DNA from: Sporothrix humicola | Taxonomy: Eukaryota; Ascomycota; Sordariomycetes; Ophiostomatales; Ophiostomataceae | Assembly: GCA_021396245.1 (NCBI GenBank) | Contig: WNYE01000049.1 | Span: 186,001-250,000, forward strand | Length of the DNA stretch: 64,000 nucleotides | Direction: 5' to 3' | Shown: piece by piece, positions 21,175-31,948 of the stretch | Position numbering within the stretch: the stretch's first letter is position 1 | Layout of the letters: each line of letters starts with the position of its first letter | Notes under the pieces: model-generated | The model's input: the letters and a program-made list of their open reading frames with translations, nothing else | What the model was told of the DNA's origin: nothing | Database searches by the model: none | Program-made: the position numbers and the translations under genes

Positions 21175-22204
21175 TCACCAAAGCCGGTCTGGATAGCATT
21201 TCTTGCATTCGACCAAGAAGAAGAAGCCCGAAGAATTCTCGATATATCCGTTGAACTCTTCTCCGCAATGCTTGCAACAAGCCGTCTTCTTCAGTTTCTC
21301 GATGGCTTTGTTCACAGCCTCCGAGTTTGCCTCGGCGCCGCGCATCAGCGCGTCATGAAGTTGCGTCTGGGCACGGAAATGCTCATGGCGCTCCTTGTCC
21401 ATCTTGTTCAAGTTCACAACGATGATTTTCAGGGCCACATTCGTAAAGTTGTGCAACTCCGCAAGCGAAGACATATCGAAGTTTGCTCTAACAAGCTCGC
21501 GCACATTGTTGATGGCCGACGCGGCGAACAGCTCATGGACTCGGGTATCACTAGTACCCGAGACCACGGCATCCACCGCGTCGGCAAACGCCTTGGCATC
21601 CCAGTGGTGCTTCAGTTCGTACTCGATCTCTGCAATAGCGGCAGACTGCAGACCCCGAATGTCGTAATAGTGACCCAGACCATTTATGTCAACAAGATGG
21701 TGGAGGCGACTGACTGGGCGGGCGATGTTGTTCTGGGCGGCTGGGTGGGCCGAGACCGTTTCCACTTTAGAGGCGGGTGAAGTTGGGCTTGCAGTCTTGT
21801 TGGTGCCGTCATGGCCGATCATGAGGCTGGAGGAGCCGGAGGAAGAGTCTTGGGCATCGGAGAGGCTCTGGGCCGGGGCCTCAGCGATGCGCTTGGGTAG
21901 GAAGTCGGCACAGCGATTCATAAAGTCTATCATGGCCTTGACCGAGGAAGGCTTAAATCCGGTTATGGTGATGTGGTGTGTGGTTGCCTCCTAGTGATGT
22001 ATTAGTATACAGGATCATGGTTCCAAGTTGAGACCAAAGTGATTAGAGACTCACCATAAAGGCTCCAGTGAGGCACACTTTAAATACGTCAGAATTGTCG
22101 ACAAGCAGCTGGAAGCGGACGTTGAAGGTCACACCGTCGCATTCCATAGTACACTCCGCGTCCGGAGCGCTTTTGAGCTGAGATGAATTCGGCTTTGCCA
22201 TCAT
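21175..22204 (-). CDS. BTB5: BTB/POZ protein with CX2C-CX2C module
   Basis: Exon 1 22204-22055 (50 codons), intron 21991-22054 (GTGAGT...CTAG), exon 2 21990-21175; 321 residues. Exon 1 reads MMAKPNSSQLKSAPDAECTM, ECDGVTFNVRFQLLVDNSDV, FKVCLTGAFM. It is the most diverged intact BTB first exon here: the usual HK after F-V is RF. Exon 2 opens EATTHHITITGFKPSSVKAM. The usual FMYG is replaced by FMNRCADFL. The linker is Ser/Pro/Ala-rich, followed by LHHLVDINGLGHYYDIRGLQ. The tail has CKHC 289-292 and CKKC 312-315 (X19), preceded by an extra Cys. Its promoter is a duplicate of that of BTB6. Confidence 0.82.
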
Positions 22205-22390
22205 GTAAGCTGCTGAAGATGAGGTATTCGATGAGTACTGTTGTGTAGCGGTGGGTTGTTGATGTAGAAGACCTGTGCGATAAGTGTGGCTAAAGAGGGA
22301 GAGGTCAAAGGAAGAAAATTTTCGGCGGGATGAGGGAACTATTTATCTGTCCAAAATATCTGCGTTTGATTTGAATTAGTAGACTGATTT

Positions 22391-22480
22391 AGAAGGTGCG
22401 CGTCATCCATTGTCATGATCGATTTGGAAGGCACGCGTGGATATTGACGTGGTGGTTGTCAATGGGTCGTTCCTGCCTCA
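22391..22480 (-). promoter_or_regulatory. BTB5 promoter module with ACGCGT
   Basis: Contains GGAAGGCACGCGTG (ACGCGT 22433-22438, about 230 nt before the ATG), a GGTGCGCGTC variant and the phrase GTCAATGGGTCGTTCCTGCC. The same phrases recur in the same order before BTB6, so promoter and gene were probably duplicated together. Confidence 0.55.
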
Positions 22481-22915
22481 TCGGGGTGGCTGCTTTTGTG
22501 ACCACTACATTGATTGACACTGGTGCGATTCCACACAATAGAAAACTTTGACACTAAGACTGTGAACGCCAGATCACTTTACCAACTGTCACAAGTCCAC
22601 ATCATTCTGACTTGCATAATAGGACTTGTACTCCAAAATAACGCCTGTTCACATGAACAGATCACTCATCAAAGTCACAGATAAGTTCACAGTCACAGAC
22701 TGTTAAGTGATCATGTATATCCGTCACAAATCGTTTATTTCGTGATCTCTAAATCCAATCTGTTGGGATAAAGCCATGTCTTGAAACTCAGAAGCTGCAT
22801 CGACGACGTAGCATTTATATAATTGTATACCCCAGTATCCTTAAAGTGCAGTGCCCAAAGGTCAATTCCTGCCTGGGAAACAGTTGCGGCATTGCACGAA
22901 GTATGTGAAATGGGA

Positions 22916-23864
22916 TTAGCCAATGTAAACCGTAAATTCAGTTCCACAGTGCTTACACCCTTCCGTGCTCGCAAGCTTGTCAATGACAGATGTCATCGCT
23001 TCGTTGTAGGCTGTGGTTCCTTTGTTCAGCTCATCATGGATTCGTGCCTGTGCCGCGAGCTGTTGGTAGTGCTCGCGATCCGCCTTGCGGAGCTGAGCCG
23101 CCATTTGGTTCAAAATAATCTCGGCGGCTCCGTCGACAGAATTCAGGACAGAAATGTCCAGGCCAGAGCCGGACAATGCGCGAGCATTTCTAGCCGCGGC
23201 CGCAGCGAAGTGCGCATGGACCTGGGGGTCGCCAGTCCCCAGGACCACGGCCTCGGGCGCATCCAGGAACAGCTTGGGCTCCCAATGGTGCTTCAGCTCA
23301 TGGCTGATTTCATCAGTGGTAGATTTGCGGACATCGTGGACGCCGTAGTAGTCGGCGACCCCGTTCAGGCGGACAAGAGACAGAAGACGAGGCTTGATAG
23401 GCGTGTTTCCCTTGGGAGACGCCACGTCCGTCGAAGATTCGTCGGTGGCGCTGATCGAAGCTCCGTTGCCGGTGTAATTGGAAGCATTGCGAGGGCTCGT
23501 GGGAGGAAAGATACAGGTCGGGCCCGTGTCGTTGTCACCGCCGGCGGTCGCGACGCAGATGCGAGGGGGGATGGCGTTTGGGTTGCCATAAAAGGATGCA
23601 ATTAGAAGTTTGACGCTCTCGAGATCGAAGCCCGTGATCTCAACGCGCTTCTCAGATGCTTCCTAGGCCGGGAGTTAGCATGATGAAGTTTATGTGCTGG
23701 AGATAAGAGCAACTCACTTTGAATGGCCCCTCAAAAGCAGCACGGAAGAATTCCGACTCAAACGACAGGATGGCGCTGTGCACGTGGAAAATGGTGCCGT
23801 GGCATGAAATGACGGCGTCCGTGTCCGTCTCATCGATCGGTACTTTCTTCCTTTGGTTGTCCAT
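22916..23864 (-). CDS. BTB6: BTB/POZ protein truncated by a stop before its second CX2C
   Basis: Exon 1 23864-23718 (49 codons, MDNQRKKVPIDETDTDAVIS and on), intron 23663-23717, exon 2 23662-22916; 297 residues. Exon 2: EASEKRVEITGFDLESVKLL, IASFYGNPN, a Pro/Thr/Gly/Asn linker, LLSLVRLNGVADYYGVHDVR. The frame stops at TAA 22916-22918 right after CKHCGTEFTVYIG. The same frame continues SHFTYFVQCRNCFPGRN to TGA at 22862-22864, so the second knuckle is intact but cut off by one nonsense codon. It may make a protein with half a zinc site, use readthrough, or be newly dead. Confidence 0.7.
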
Positions 23865-24050
23865 AATGACGTCTTCTCGAATGTGTGCGAGTGATCGTTA
23901 ACGATAAAAGGTGAAAAGTGTGCCGGGGATCTTGAAGATCAAAGATGGCTGAAGATGAAGACAGATTTCAAGATGAAAGCAGCAAGACTGTGGCCATTAA
24001 ATAGTGAACAAATTTTTTTCCTGTTGCTTCAAATCAGCGGACTGATTTGT

Positions 24051-24150
24051 AGGTACGCGTTGTTCATTTTTATTGATCGATCTGGAAGGCACGCGTAACT
24101 GGCGTCTGGCGTGGTGTTTTGTCAATGGGTCGTTCCTGCCTCTTCGGGAG
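24051..24150 (-). promoter_or_regulatory. BTB6 promoter module with two ACGCGT boxes
   Basis: ACGCGT at 24055-24060 and 24091-24096; the second lies in GGAAGGCACGCGTAAC about 230 nt before the BTB6 ATG. It shares GTCAATGGGTCGTTCCTGCC and flanking sequence with the BTB5 promoter. Confidence 0.55.
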
Positions 24151-24166
24151 CGCATCGACATTGACG

Positions 24167-24193
24167 AAAAAAAAAAAAAAAAAAAAAAAAAAA
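24167..24193 (+). repeat. Poly(A) tract, 27 nt
   Basis: Uninterrupted A27 just upstream of the BTB6 promoter module. Confidence 0.95.
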
Positions 24194-24852
24194 CAATCAC
24201 ACAGTGATTCACTAACGAGGACAATGGTACAGAAATTTGTACCGAATCAGGTGAGAGCCCATTATTGTCCATTGCTGACCTCGAGGGCGTTTGCATCCCC
24301 ATCTAGCTGCGTCAAGATCATGAAGGTGACGGGAGGCACTTTGATCTGAAAAAAGTGGGAGGGGCACGTTTGGTCAACAAAATAGAACACCAAGCTAGAA
24401 TAAAATTCTGTATTTCACAGGACAGCCAGGAAGCTCAGCAAGGAGGTGATGCACAGATCAATTTCAACGACCACCAGCACAATACCTGCAAACGTGTCAC
24501 AAAGTCTTCCAACTAGGAAATGCGTGCCGCATGAACAATTTCTTTGTTGTTGGCAGCAGCAGCAGAAAACGACAGTAGAGATATGCTTCATTTCCGGTTG
24601 TATCCTTGCGAGTCCGGCTGCGAAGTTGACTCAGGAGGAGAGAGACCAAACTCGAGTCCCTGTCGAAGGCCTTGATAGATTCTTCGCATGATAACCTTGT
24701 TGTGTTTTATCGGTAAAGACAAGTCTGGCCTGGGCCACGGTTTGAGGTAGACTATTTTCACGAGGAATTTAGTCTTGATAATAAAAAAGCAAGTGAAAGA
24801 AAATTAAAAAAAAAGGTCATTCAAAGATCTTTAAGATTGGAGCGAATGCCAT

Positions 24853-25401
24853 TCACGATTTCTGTTTCGAAGAGGACCAGTGCCGGCCAGGGAAGCAACT
24901 GCGGCAGCATACCGTGCACGAGTACGTAGTAAACGAGTCGATATACACTTTTGGCTCTTCGTGGCAATGCGGATTCTCCTTCTTTTGCCCAAAAATTGCA
25001 ACGCGTTTCTGAATGCCAGACTGTGTGGCCAGCAGTTCCTGCGTCCAGTAGCCATAGTCGGAGACTTTCATTGCATATTTCGCCCTGTACCTGGCGAGCT
25101 TCTCCACCATAACATACATCATGGCCTTGCCTAGGCCTTCGAGACCCAAGAGAACTTGAAACCCCACTTTGGCGTCAAGCAAGCCCTCGAATTCGTGGGC
25201 GGTAATCTTGGAGAAGAGTCAGTGCAGGTCCTGGTCCCCACACTCGGCAATGACCAGCTTCGCAACGTCAAGGAACAGATGGGGGCTCCAGTTTGCCTTG
25301 AGAAGATCTCTGATCTTCTTGCGTGTTGAGGCCAGTTGGCCGTCATCCGCTTCTTGAATTTGCCCTGACCTGGCGTGCAAAAATTTACCAGAGATTGTCA
25401 T
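24853..25401 (-). pseudogene. BTB7: exon-2 remnant with nonsense codon
   Basis: Reads QLASTRKKIRDLLKANWSPH then LFLDVAKLVIAECGDQDLH, TGA at 25219-25221, and in the same frame LFSKITAHEFEGLLDAKVGF onward. Relatives have LHRLF or LHKLF here, so TGA probably replaced CGA (Arg). The tail keeps the second knuckle (CRSCFPGRHW), but the first CX2C is reduced to a single HC (NPHCHEEPKVYI). No first exon or MYG segment is present. The tail type (PKVYIDSFTTYS) groups it with BTB9 and BTB12. Confidence 0.7.
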
Positions 25402-25733
25402 GCAATATACAGACTTTGTCTCTATTATGAAGAATCACCGCGTCTGTAAACAGTTCCAATCTCCATGTGACCGAGGGAATCTGGATTTCACAAAACCAAG
25501 ACGCACTCTAGGAAAGTAAAAAACGTTTCACTCAAATTAAATACAGCGCAATAAATAAATTTCTGTGATGAATTCTTCGCTAATTTTTGTCAAGTGTCGA
25601 CAGTTTTGTTACTGGAACGAGGAGTCCTCTCCATTGCTTGTTGGAGGACAAAAGCCGTCAGTGAGCGCAGTTAATGCCTCGATGCAAATAATTGGTTGTT
25701 TTCGAAATGTTGGAAGGATGTAGACCAAAAATG

Positions 25734-26561
25734 TTACCACTTGGAATTATTGGCGACCAGAGCGGCCAGGGCGCGTGTAATTCCAGAGGAAAACCCCCGA
25801 ATGTCCGAGAATGAAGTAAGGTCAATTTCGGCCTCAATAAGGGCCCTGACGTTTTCGGCCGCCATGTCTGACAGTAAATAATGCAGTTCCAAATCGCCTG
25901 TCTCGTCGATGACCAGGCGCGCTGTGTCAGCAAAAAGCTTGGGAGTCCACCTGTCGTCAAGGATGCCCTTGATTCTCTCTCGAGTCTCGTACATGAGTGC
26001 TTGGATGTTGTGATAGTCCGCCGCCGCGTTGATGCGGATGAGGAATTTGAGATGTTCCTCGTAAGTCACGGGGAGGTCCAGGTCGACGTGGTTAACGGCG
26101 TCGGTCAAGTCACCACTGATCTTGCAACGGTATTTTAACCCGAGATCCAAAGTATAGTTGGACTGTGCCCAAACATCAACCTCATACTTTGGCTGATCAA
26201 GCAGATCAACGTACCCATAGGGGCTCGGCGCAGTATTCAGGACACTGGTATCGCCGTACATGAATCGCAGGACTGCCTTCATAACGTCGAGGTCAAAATT
26301 ATCGATGCACATCGTCTGTGTTTTCCCTTCCTGTTTCGCATAAACTTAGTTCAGTCTGCTTTTCATCCTTTTTCAATATGATAAGGAACTGCTGCATGGC
26401 CATGGGCTTACCTGAAATTCCCCATCAAGGGCGGCCTTGAGCACAGAACTTTGCGCACACACAATCGCCTTGTGAAGTTGGAACTTGTCTTCACCAACAA
26501 ACAACACAAAGTCAGAGTAACGTCCACTCAGAAGAAGCGTCGGAGCTAGATTGAGTGCCAT
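25734..26561 (-). CDS. BTB8: BTB/POZ protein lacking the CX2C tail
   Basis: Exon 1 26561-26412 (50 codons, MALNLAPTLLLSGRYSDFVL and on), intron 26331-26411 (GTAAGC...CAG), exon 2 26330-25734; 248 residues. Exon 2: EGKTQTMCIDNFDLDVMKAV, LRFMYGDTSVLN, a linker rich in Tyr and Asp, LKFLIRINAAADYHNIQALM, then the helical region. It ends LAALVANNSKW about where relatives start the last helix, and no CX2C remnant is found downstream, so the tail was deleted rather than just frameshifted. The BTB part looks functional. Confidence 0.78.
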
Positions 26562-27335
26562 TTTCGATATGAAATGGCGCAGAACGAGATTGATAAGAAG
26601 GTTGGTGAAGGTGTCTGGCGAGGTGTCTGTTGGGGCGTATCCAAAATTGAGAAGTTCTGGAAGTTGCCGGAGATGTATGTGATTATTGAGGAGAAAGAGT
26701 AAAATAATCCTGGGCAAGCTGATATAAATACTTCTTCTCACATTGTAATTTTCTCTTCGTCATAAGTATGGCATGTACAATGTTTACCTTGTCACGCTCA
26801 TTTTTACTTCACTGTGTACTAATGCTAGCTCATGACAAACAGACGTACATGGTATAGACAGTGAGTAGTAAGTCCTCCATCTCACGTAGAGAAAAGCCTC
26901 CCGTATAGTGACGAATTTGCTTCTCTTCAACAACTGGGATAACCGTATCTGTGAACAGCACAGGACGGGCTGTTTGTGACCAGTTGGTGGATTTTGTGCA
27001 AGTTCAGAGCCAACACAATCGCATCACACAAGTCGAAGTAACTGTGTTGAATTCAATTTTCCTGTTAACTTCCTACAGGACACACACAAAAAGAAAAAAG
27101 AAAAAAAAAATTACTGTCTACTACTCGGCAAGAAAAAGACATCCATCTCTGGTTGGTCGTAGGGTGGTCTCAATTACGTCCCCGAAACCAAAGTCGTGGC
27201 AATTCAGCATTCTGATGTCACAACTACAAGCATTCTTCGCAATTTTTTAATTTTTTTTTGTATTTTGAGAACATCTCCTAATTCTTTCTTCATGGCGAGA
27301 TGTCACGCTTGGCACTGACAAGGAAGTGACGGCCG
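26562..27335. other. Intergenic, BTB8 promoter and BTB9 3' flank
   Basis: A-rich tract near 27085-27110; no ACGCGT box, no remnant recognised. Confidence 0.45.
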
Positions 27336-28447
27336 TCAATTTTTGTCGGATGACCAGTGCTTGTCGGGGTAGCAGCCTCGGCAGCGGACGACATGTGAGT
27401 ATGTCGCAAAGTTCTCGATATACACATTGGGCGTCTCGTTACAGTGCGAGCAGGGCTTGCTGTCCTCCAAGTGCTTGACGCACTTTGCAATGGATGCCTT
27501 TGTTGATTCCAGCTCCTCTGCGAGGAAGCGACCGAAGCTTTTGTGAGCTGTCTTAGCCTCCTCGAAGGCGGCATTGTTGGCCACCATCTTCTGCATCATG
27601 ATTAATGCAAAACCGTGTAAAGACGAGAACAGTTCTAGATCCAAGCCAGCGTTCACGAGCTCTGCACACTTCCCAGCCGCAGTCGTGGCAAACAGATGGT
27701 GGATCGAGGCATCCCCCGCCTCATCCGCCACGATACGGGCCGCAGCGACAAATGCGGCGGTGTCGTAGTGGTTCTTCAGAAACGCATCAATTGCGTTGAG
27801 GGATGCGAGACGCAGACTCTCAATATCATAGAATTCTGCGAGACAATTCACCCGCACCAGGTACTCGAGTTTGTCCTTGGCGGTCTCAGGAAAGGTGATT
27901 GTATAACCATTGTCTCGGGCCGTGTCGATCCGGGTCTCGGGTTCGGCCTCGGGTTCGGTCTTGGTGTCGGTATTGACGTCGCTGTTAGGGCCACCATTGG
28001 CGTTTGTGATAGAATCGGCACCAGTGTGTGCTGTATCTGTACCGGCGGCATTGGTTGCCTGAGCCTCGTAGAAATGGGCACCGCTGTGCCAGTCATCGTC
28101 GGCGTCAGCGAACAGCTCCTTGGACTTGTCATTGAGGCTATCAAGAATGCTAAATTCTCCGTAGAGAAAACGCAGCATTGTTTTCACCGTGACCGAGTCA
28201 AAGCCTTCCACGACGTGCTTGCGCTCGACGGCCTCCTGTTTTGCTGAAAGGAATGTTAGAGAATGCCATTACATTTGAGGAGCTGCGGCCAACTTACCTT
28301 CTAGGAGCCGTCGAAGGACGCAGCAAAGACGGGCGACTGGACGCAAAGGATGGCGCGGTGGACATGCATATGCTCGCCACGGACCACGATCACTACATCA
28401 GAGTATTTGCCTGTTTGCAGAAGCGATCGGACCAGATTCAATGCCAT
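27336..28447 (-). pseudogene. BTB9: full-length BTB gene with stop at the end of exon 1
   Basis: Exon 1 28447-28298 is 50 codons long, but codon 49 is TAG (28301-28303), where relatives have Phe (GSFK, GPFK, GEFK). The intron (28236-28297) and exon 2 (28235-27336, 300 codons) are undamaged. Exon 2: EAVERKHVVEGFDSVTVKTM, LRFLYGEFS, an Asp/Thr/Glu-rich linker, LEYLVRVNCLAEFYDIESLR, tail CSHC and CRGC with X19. A single lesion in an otherwise perfect gene points to very recent loss, a polymorphism, or a sequencing error; without readthrough only a 48-residue half BTB would be made. Confidence 0.72.
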
Positions 28448-28984
28448 GTTAGCGTTTTGCGAGGTGGGCAGCTGGCTGTGTAGATGGTTGTTTGTCGAAG
28501 ATACGTTGATGTTCGTATTGGTTGTAAAGAGGGCATAAACGTAGGAAAGAGGCAAGCCCGAAAAAAGTAAAAGAGAAGATAGCGACAACTCGTCTAGCTT
28601 TAAGGGAGACAAAATAGCAAGAAGAAATTTTTTCATTCTCTTTTGAAGACAAACACGGCAGGTACGCTGGTGCTCACATCTGCCTCGTTCCTTCCTCGTT
28701 GGAAAACTTTGATTTTGCTGTCCCCACATCAAGGACATAAACCACCGAATAATGGCAGGACGTCATACTATTCAAGAAAACGAGGCCTGCACTGTAACGA
28801 TATATAATAAAATTGCCAAAGACTTGCAACATGAAACAATATCACCAGTATTTTCGTGTAATTTTTAAATGGGATACTTTCCATGATAAGCGTCATAACA
28901 TTTAAAGACAGGGATGTTGACAACCGAAATACATTGACTCTGCACAAATAAAAGCATAAATTCATAATTTAATTTTTAATACCC
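28448..28984. other. Intergenic, BTB9 promoter and BTB10 3' edge
   Basis: Contains a degenerate GGTACGCTGG box near 28670; A/T-rich from 28790. Confidence 0.45.
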
Positions 28985-29264
28985 ATGCCCCTCGAGCGGT
29001 GCATGCGGCGATTAGATCAAACTCGTCTGCCGCCAGCACAAACGCAGGCGTGTAAGCCTTTTCGAGCAAGGGCTCAATGGAGCTCCGGGTCGCGAGACGG
29101 AGGCTCTCAATGTCATAAAAGTCGGAGATGGCGTTCAGTCACACGAGCTGCTTGAGCTTCTTTTCCCCAGTGGAAGGAAAAAACAATGTCGTATGTGTCT
29201 TTGGAGCTGCTGGTGCCGGCACCGGAGCTGGAGCTGGGACTGACGCCTGTCTTTGTCTTTTCGG

Positions 29265-29298
<34 letters not shown>

Positions 29299-29503
29299 CC
29301 AATAATGTCTGTCATGGCCTCAGTGGCCTGGGCATCGGAAGAGGAATGTGTTTCGTTCCAATCGTCGTTGCCGTTGGCAGACAGGTCAAGAGCATCAGCA
29401 TCAAACCTCTGCCGGGTATCAATTCGCCGTACAAGAACCGGAGCATTGTTTTCACGGCAAGGTTGCCAAATCCTTTGACAGCATGTTCTTTCTCGGCGGC
29501 TTC
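28985..29503 (-). pseudogene. BTB10: decayed duplicate of BTB9 exon 2
   Basis: Starts after a CAG acceptor: EAAEKEHAVKGFGNLAVKTM, LRFLYGEL, then a frameshift to FDADALDLSANGNDDWNETH (compare the ADADDDWHSG linker of BTB9). A T29 tract on the plus strand interrupts the linker. Further on come KKLKQLV, TGA, LNAISDFYDIESLRLATRSS and on to FVLAADEFDLI, where it ends in A/T-rich DNA. The TGA stands at the conserved Arg of LVRLN. First exon and tail are missing. Confidence 0.7.
29267..29295 (+). repeat. Poly(T) tract, 29 nt, inside BTB10
   Basis: Uninterrupted T29 (A29 in the sense of BTB10) lying within the linker region of the pseudogene. Confidence 0.95.
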
Positions 29504-29530
29504 CTGTATAACAAGAATTTTAAACGACTT

Positions 29531-30414
29531 TTACATCATTTGCTCCGTTTCGAGACCGAAAATCTTATCCGCCATTGCCGTCATCGTAATGACAGCGAGC
29601 CCATCAAGTATCGGTACCTCAGAGTCCTCTGCTGCGATTTGGGCAAACAGCTGATGGATCTGAGAATCGCAGCACTCGGCCGCTACAATAGTGGCGGCGT
29701 CCATGAAGAGACTGGAAAACCAGTCGAAATCGAGGAGCTCTGAAATTTTGTCAAAGGTCGTGGCCTGCAAATGTTCGACGTGATAGCAATGGGCAGTCAC
29801 GTTGGGCCGGATGAGTAGGCCCAGGCGGTCCTCTGTCTCAGTGGGAACGGCAACGCTGATATCGTGTAACTTTCGCAGCATACTTCTTGACGACCTCGCT
29901 GGCCCCGGCGGCTCGGTCGGTCCCGTTGGCCTCGGCGGCCTCAAAAATTTGGCCGGGGTAAAGAATGTTGTCGGATTCGGCAACATGGATGTTCATGCCC
30001 GCATTGCTGTTGTTTTTCATTAGCTACGAATCGTGCTCCGGCGAGACATCCCGGTCGTATGGGTCGGGCAGTACCGCGGAGTTTTGCGCCAATGCTGCCA
30101 TGCTCTTCGTAAAGATGGCGGGAGGAAGACTTTAACCGTGCCAGGATCAAAAATTGTCATGGAAATGGAATTGCCTTCAGCTTGTTATGGAAAAGAATCA
30201 AAAGTCAGAAAGAGAGTTCTTTTGAGCCGCCCATCCGTGGCAGGAGATGCCGGGCTGGACCAACCTTGAAGCAGCCATCCAAATAAGCCGTGAGGACTGT
30301 CGATTGCGGGCAGATAATTGCTCGATGTAGGTGAAATACCGCATCGCCGACTCCTAGTATAGACGCGGCGTACTTGCCGGAGACGAGTAGCGTGCCGACG
30401 AGATCGATGTCTAT
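29531..30414 (-). pseudogene. BTB11: BTB gene with lost start codon, frameshifts and missing tail
   Basis: The first exon is a standard 50-codon unit (30414-30265), but codon 1 is ATA instead of ATG; it goes on DIDLVGTLLVSGKYAASILG to LDGCFK before a GT donor. Exon 2 opens EGNSISMTIFDPGTVKVFLP, shifts frame (RHLYEEHGSI corresponds to RFLYGE), then shifts back to DRLGLLIRPNVTAHCYHVEH and FMDAATIVAAECCDSQIHQL. It ends at LETEQMM, only about 28 nt before the acceptor of BTB10, so its tail was replaced by the BTB10 fragment. Confidence 0.68.
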
Positions 30415-30749
30415 CGTCACGTACAGAGAGGATTGGGTCTCACGAAGGTAGCGGTAGGTTATGGCGGACAAAGTTTGATCAAGAGTTGGTGCGCTCTTTG
30501 TAGTTCGAAAATGTAAGTGATTCAAGCGAGAGAAAAACCCAGCAGCTTTCCAGTTTGACACGGAGTAGATAGATTCACGTTTCAGACACATCCATGTGAT
30601 AAACAGCCATCCTGTTGTATTGAAGTTAAACTTTAAGCATACACTTGACCATCATAAATGATCAGCCCCTGCCCCTCTCCTAGAATACATGCCGACAGTT
30701 CCTGACTTAATCCATCATCTTGACAGTGTATCCCGGCTCACTTCGGTCC

Positions 30750-31200
30750 TTAGGTGTTGGAAAAATGGCGCTTGGGGTAACAACTGCGGCATCTGGCGAT
30801 GTAGGAGTAATCGGTCGTACTCTCAATGTAAACGTTCGGCTCAGCCTTGCAGTGGCTGCAGGGCGTCTTGGAGTTGATGAAACTTTTGAATTTGACAATG
30901 GCTGCCTTTGTTGCGTTGGCCTCTTTGCGCAGAGAACTGTAGAAGGATTTCTGCAACTTGGCCTCGGCTCTGAAGGTGGCCATCTTTATTGCGGTGGCCT
31001 TCGTTTTCAAGGCTTCGATATAACCGCTGAATGGCATGAAACAGCTTTGGCATTCACTCGTGTCCATCCCTTTTTTTTTCCCCGTAGCACATTGGTGTTG
31101 GTTGCAGCCTTGTTTATTTTGTCACGATAATGGCGGCACCGGAGAGAGACTGGCGGCCGAATTGTACAAAGTTGTACGATTGACAGCATTGTTTGTTGCT
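30750..31200 (-). pseudogene. BTB12: chimeric tail of two BTB subgroups
   Basis: The open frame from the ATG at 31067 (105 codons) begins MDTSECQSCFMPFSGYIEAL, the first knuckle of the group around BTB13-15 (CGECYMPFAGYVD). It then switches to KMATFRAEAKLQKSFYSSLR and ends with CSHCKAEPNVYIESTTDYSY and CRSCYPKRHF, the complete tail of the BTB9 group. Just upstream, INKAATNTN in another frame also belongs to the BTB13-15 group. The join is near 31010. No BTB domain remains; the ORF could still make a three-knuckle peptide. Confidence 0.65.
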
Positions 31201-31391
31201 GGATACACAATCACCGGGCGTCACAAGAAACCACATTGAAGCTGCCACTTTTGATACTGCTATTGCATTGAAAACTACCAGTCACGATCCTGCCGAACAC
31301 CAGTCGCCACCGTTTATTTCGTAAGGAAACATCATCTAGATATACTCCAGGCAAACATAGTTCGTCTCGGGAGCATCTTGTTCTTCCATGG

Positions 31392-31681
31392 CTAACGGAT
31401 ACGCTGTTCGAAGCAGTTCTTGCACCGTACGGTAAAAATGTATCCGTCAAGGGTGTCGAAATACCCGTTGAAGGGCATAAACAGTTGTTACAGTTGTCCA
31501 TTTCCTTCAGTTTCTTTATGGCCTTGGTGGCCGCGTCCTTGTTGGTCCGCATCTCGCGGGTGAGGAATACAATATAATCCTTGAGGCCAGACATGGCATC
31601 AGAGAGGCTGGCGACTTTGCCGGCCGTGTTGTCGAGCATCTTGGCCATAATCTCGGCCGTGGTGTCCAGGGTGTCCGTAAC
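31392..31681 (-). pseudogene. BTB13: tail fragment with one-base deletion in the first knuckle
   Basis: Reads TDTLDTTAEIMAKMLDNTAG, SLSDAMSGLKDYIVFLTREM, ATKAIKKLKEMDNCNNC. A T missing from the next codon shifts the frame; the corrected frame reads MPFNGYFDTLDGYIFTVRCK, NCFEQRIR and stops at 31392. It is nearly identical in layout to the C-terminal third of BTB15, its likely parent. No BTB part is present. Confidence 0.7.
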
Positions 31682-31948
31682 TGTGATTTTTGTCTTGGTT
31701 AGAGTCTGGCTTCATCGACGACTGGCTCCAAGTCACGACGTACGAAGTTGTATGGGCTTCAGAGGAAATCACATAGAAGCTATCACAACAAAATCCTGTT
31801 TTGTTTCATAAATATTTCATCTCGCTCCGTCACGGTAGGAGAATGATCAATAGAAACAAAAAATCAAATTAACAAGATAAAATGAAAAGGTGTAGACCGG
31901 TCCATTTTGTATGAGCCCACCGGTGTTAAAAACAAAACAGCCTATCCG

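Larger units (their letters stand above)
23865..24852. other. Intergenic, BTB6 promoter and BTB7 3' flank
   Basis: Contains the BTB6 promoter module and the A27 tract. From 24200 to 24850 no convincing BTB remnant was found. Confidence 0.45.

Noticed and set aside
24200..24850. Additional BTB remnant between BTB6 and BTB7
   Set aside because: Short peptide similarities only; no BTB core, ADYY block or CX2C motif could be found in any frame.
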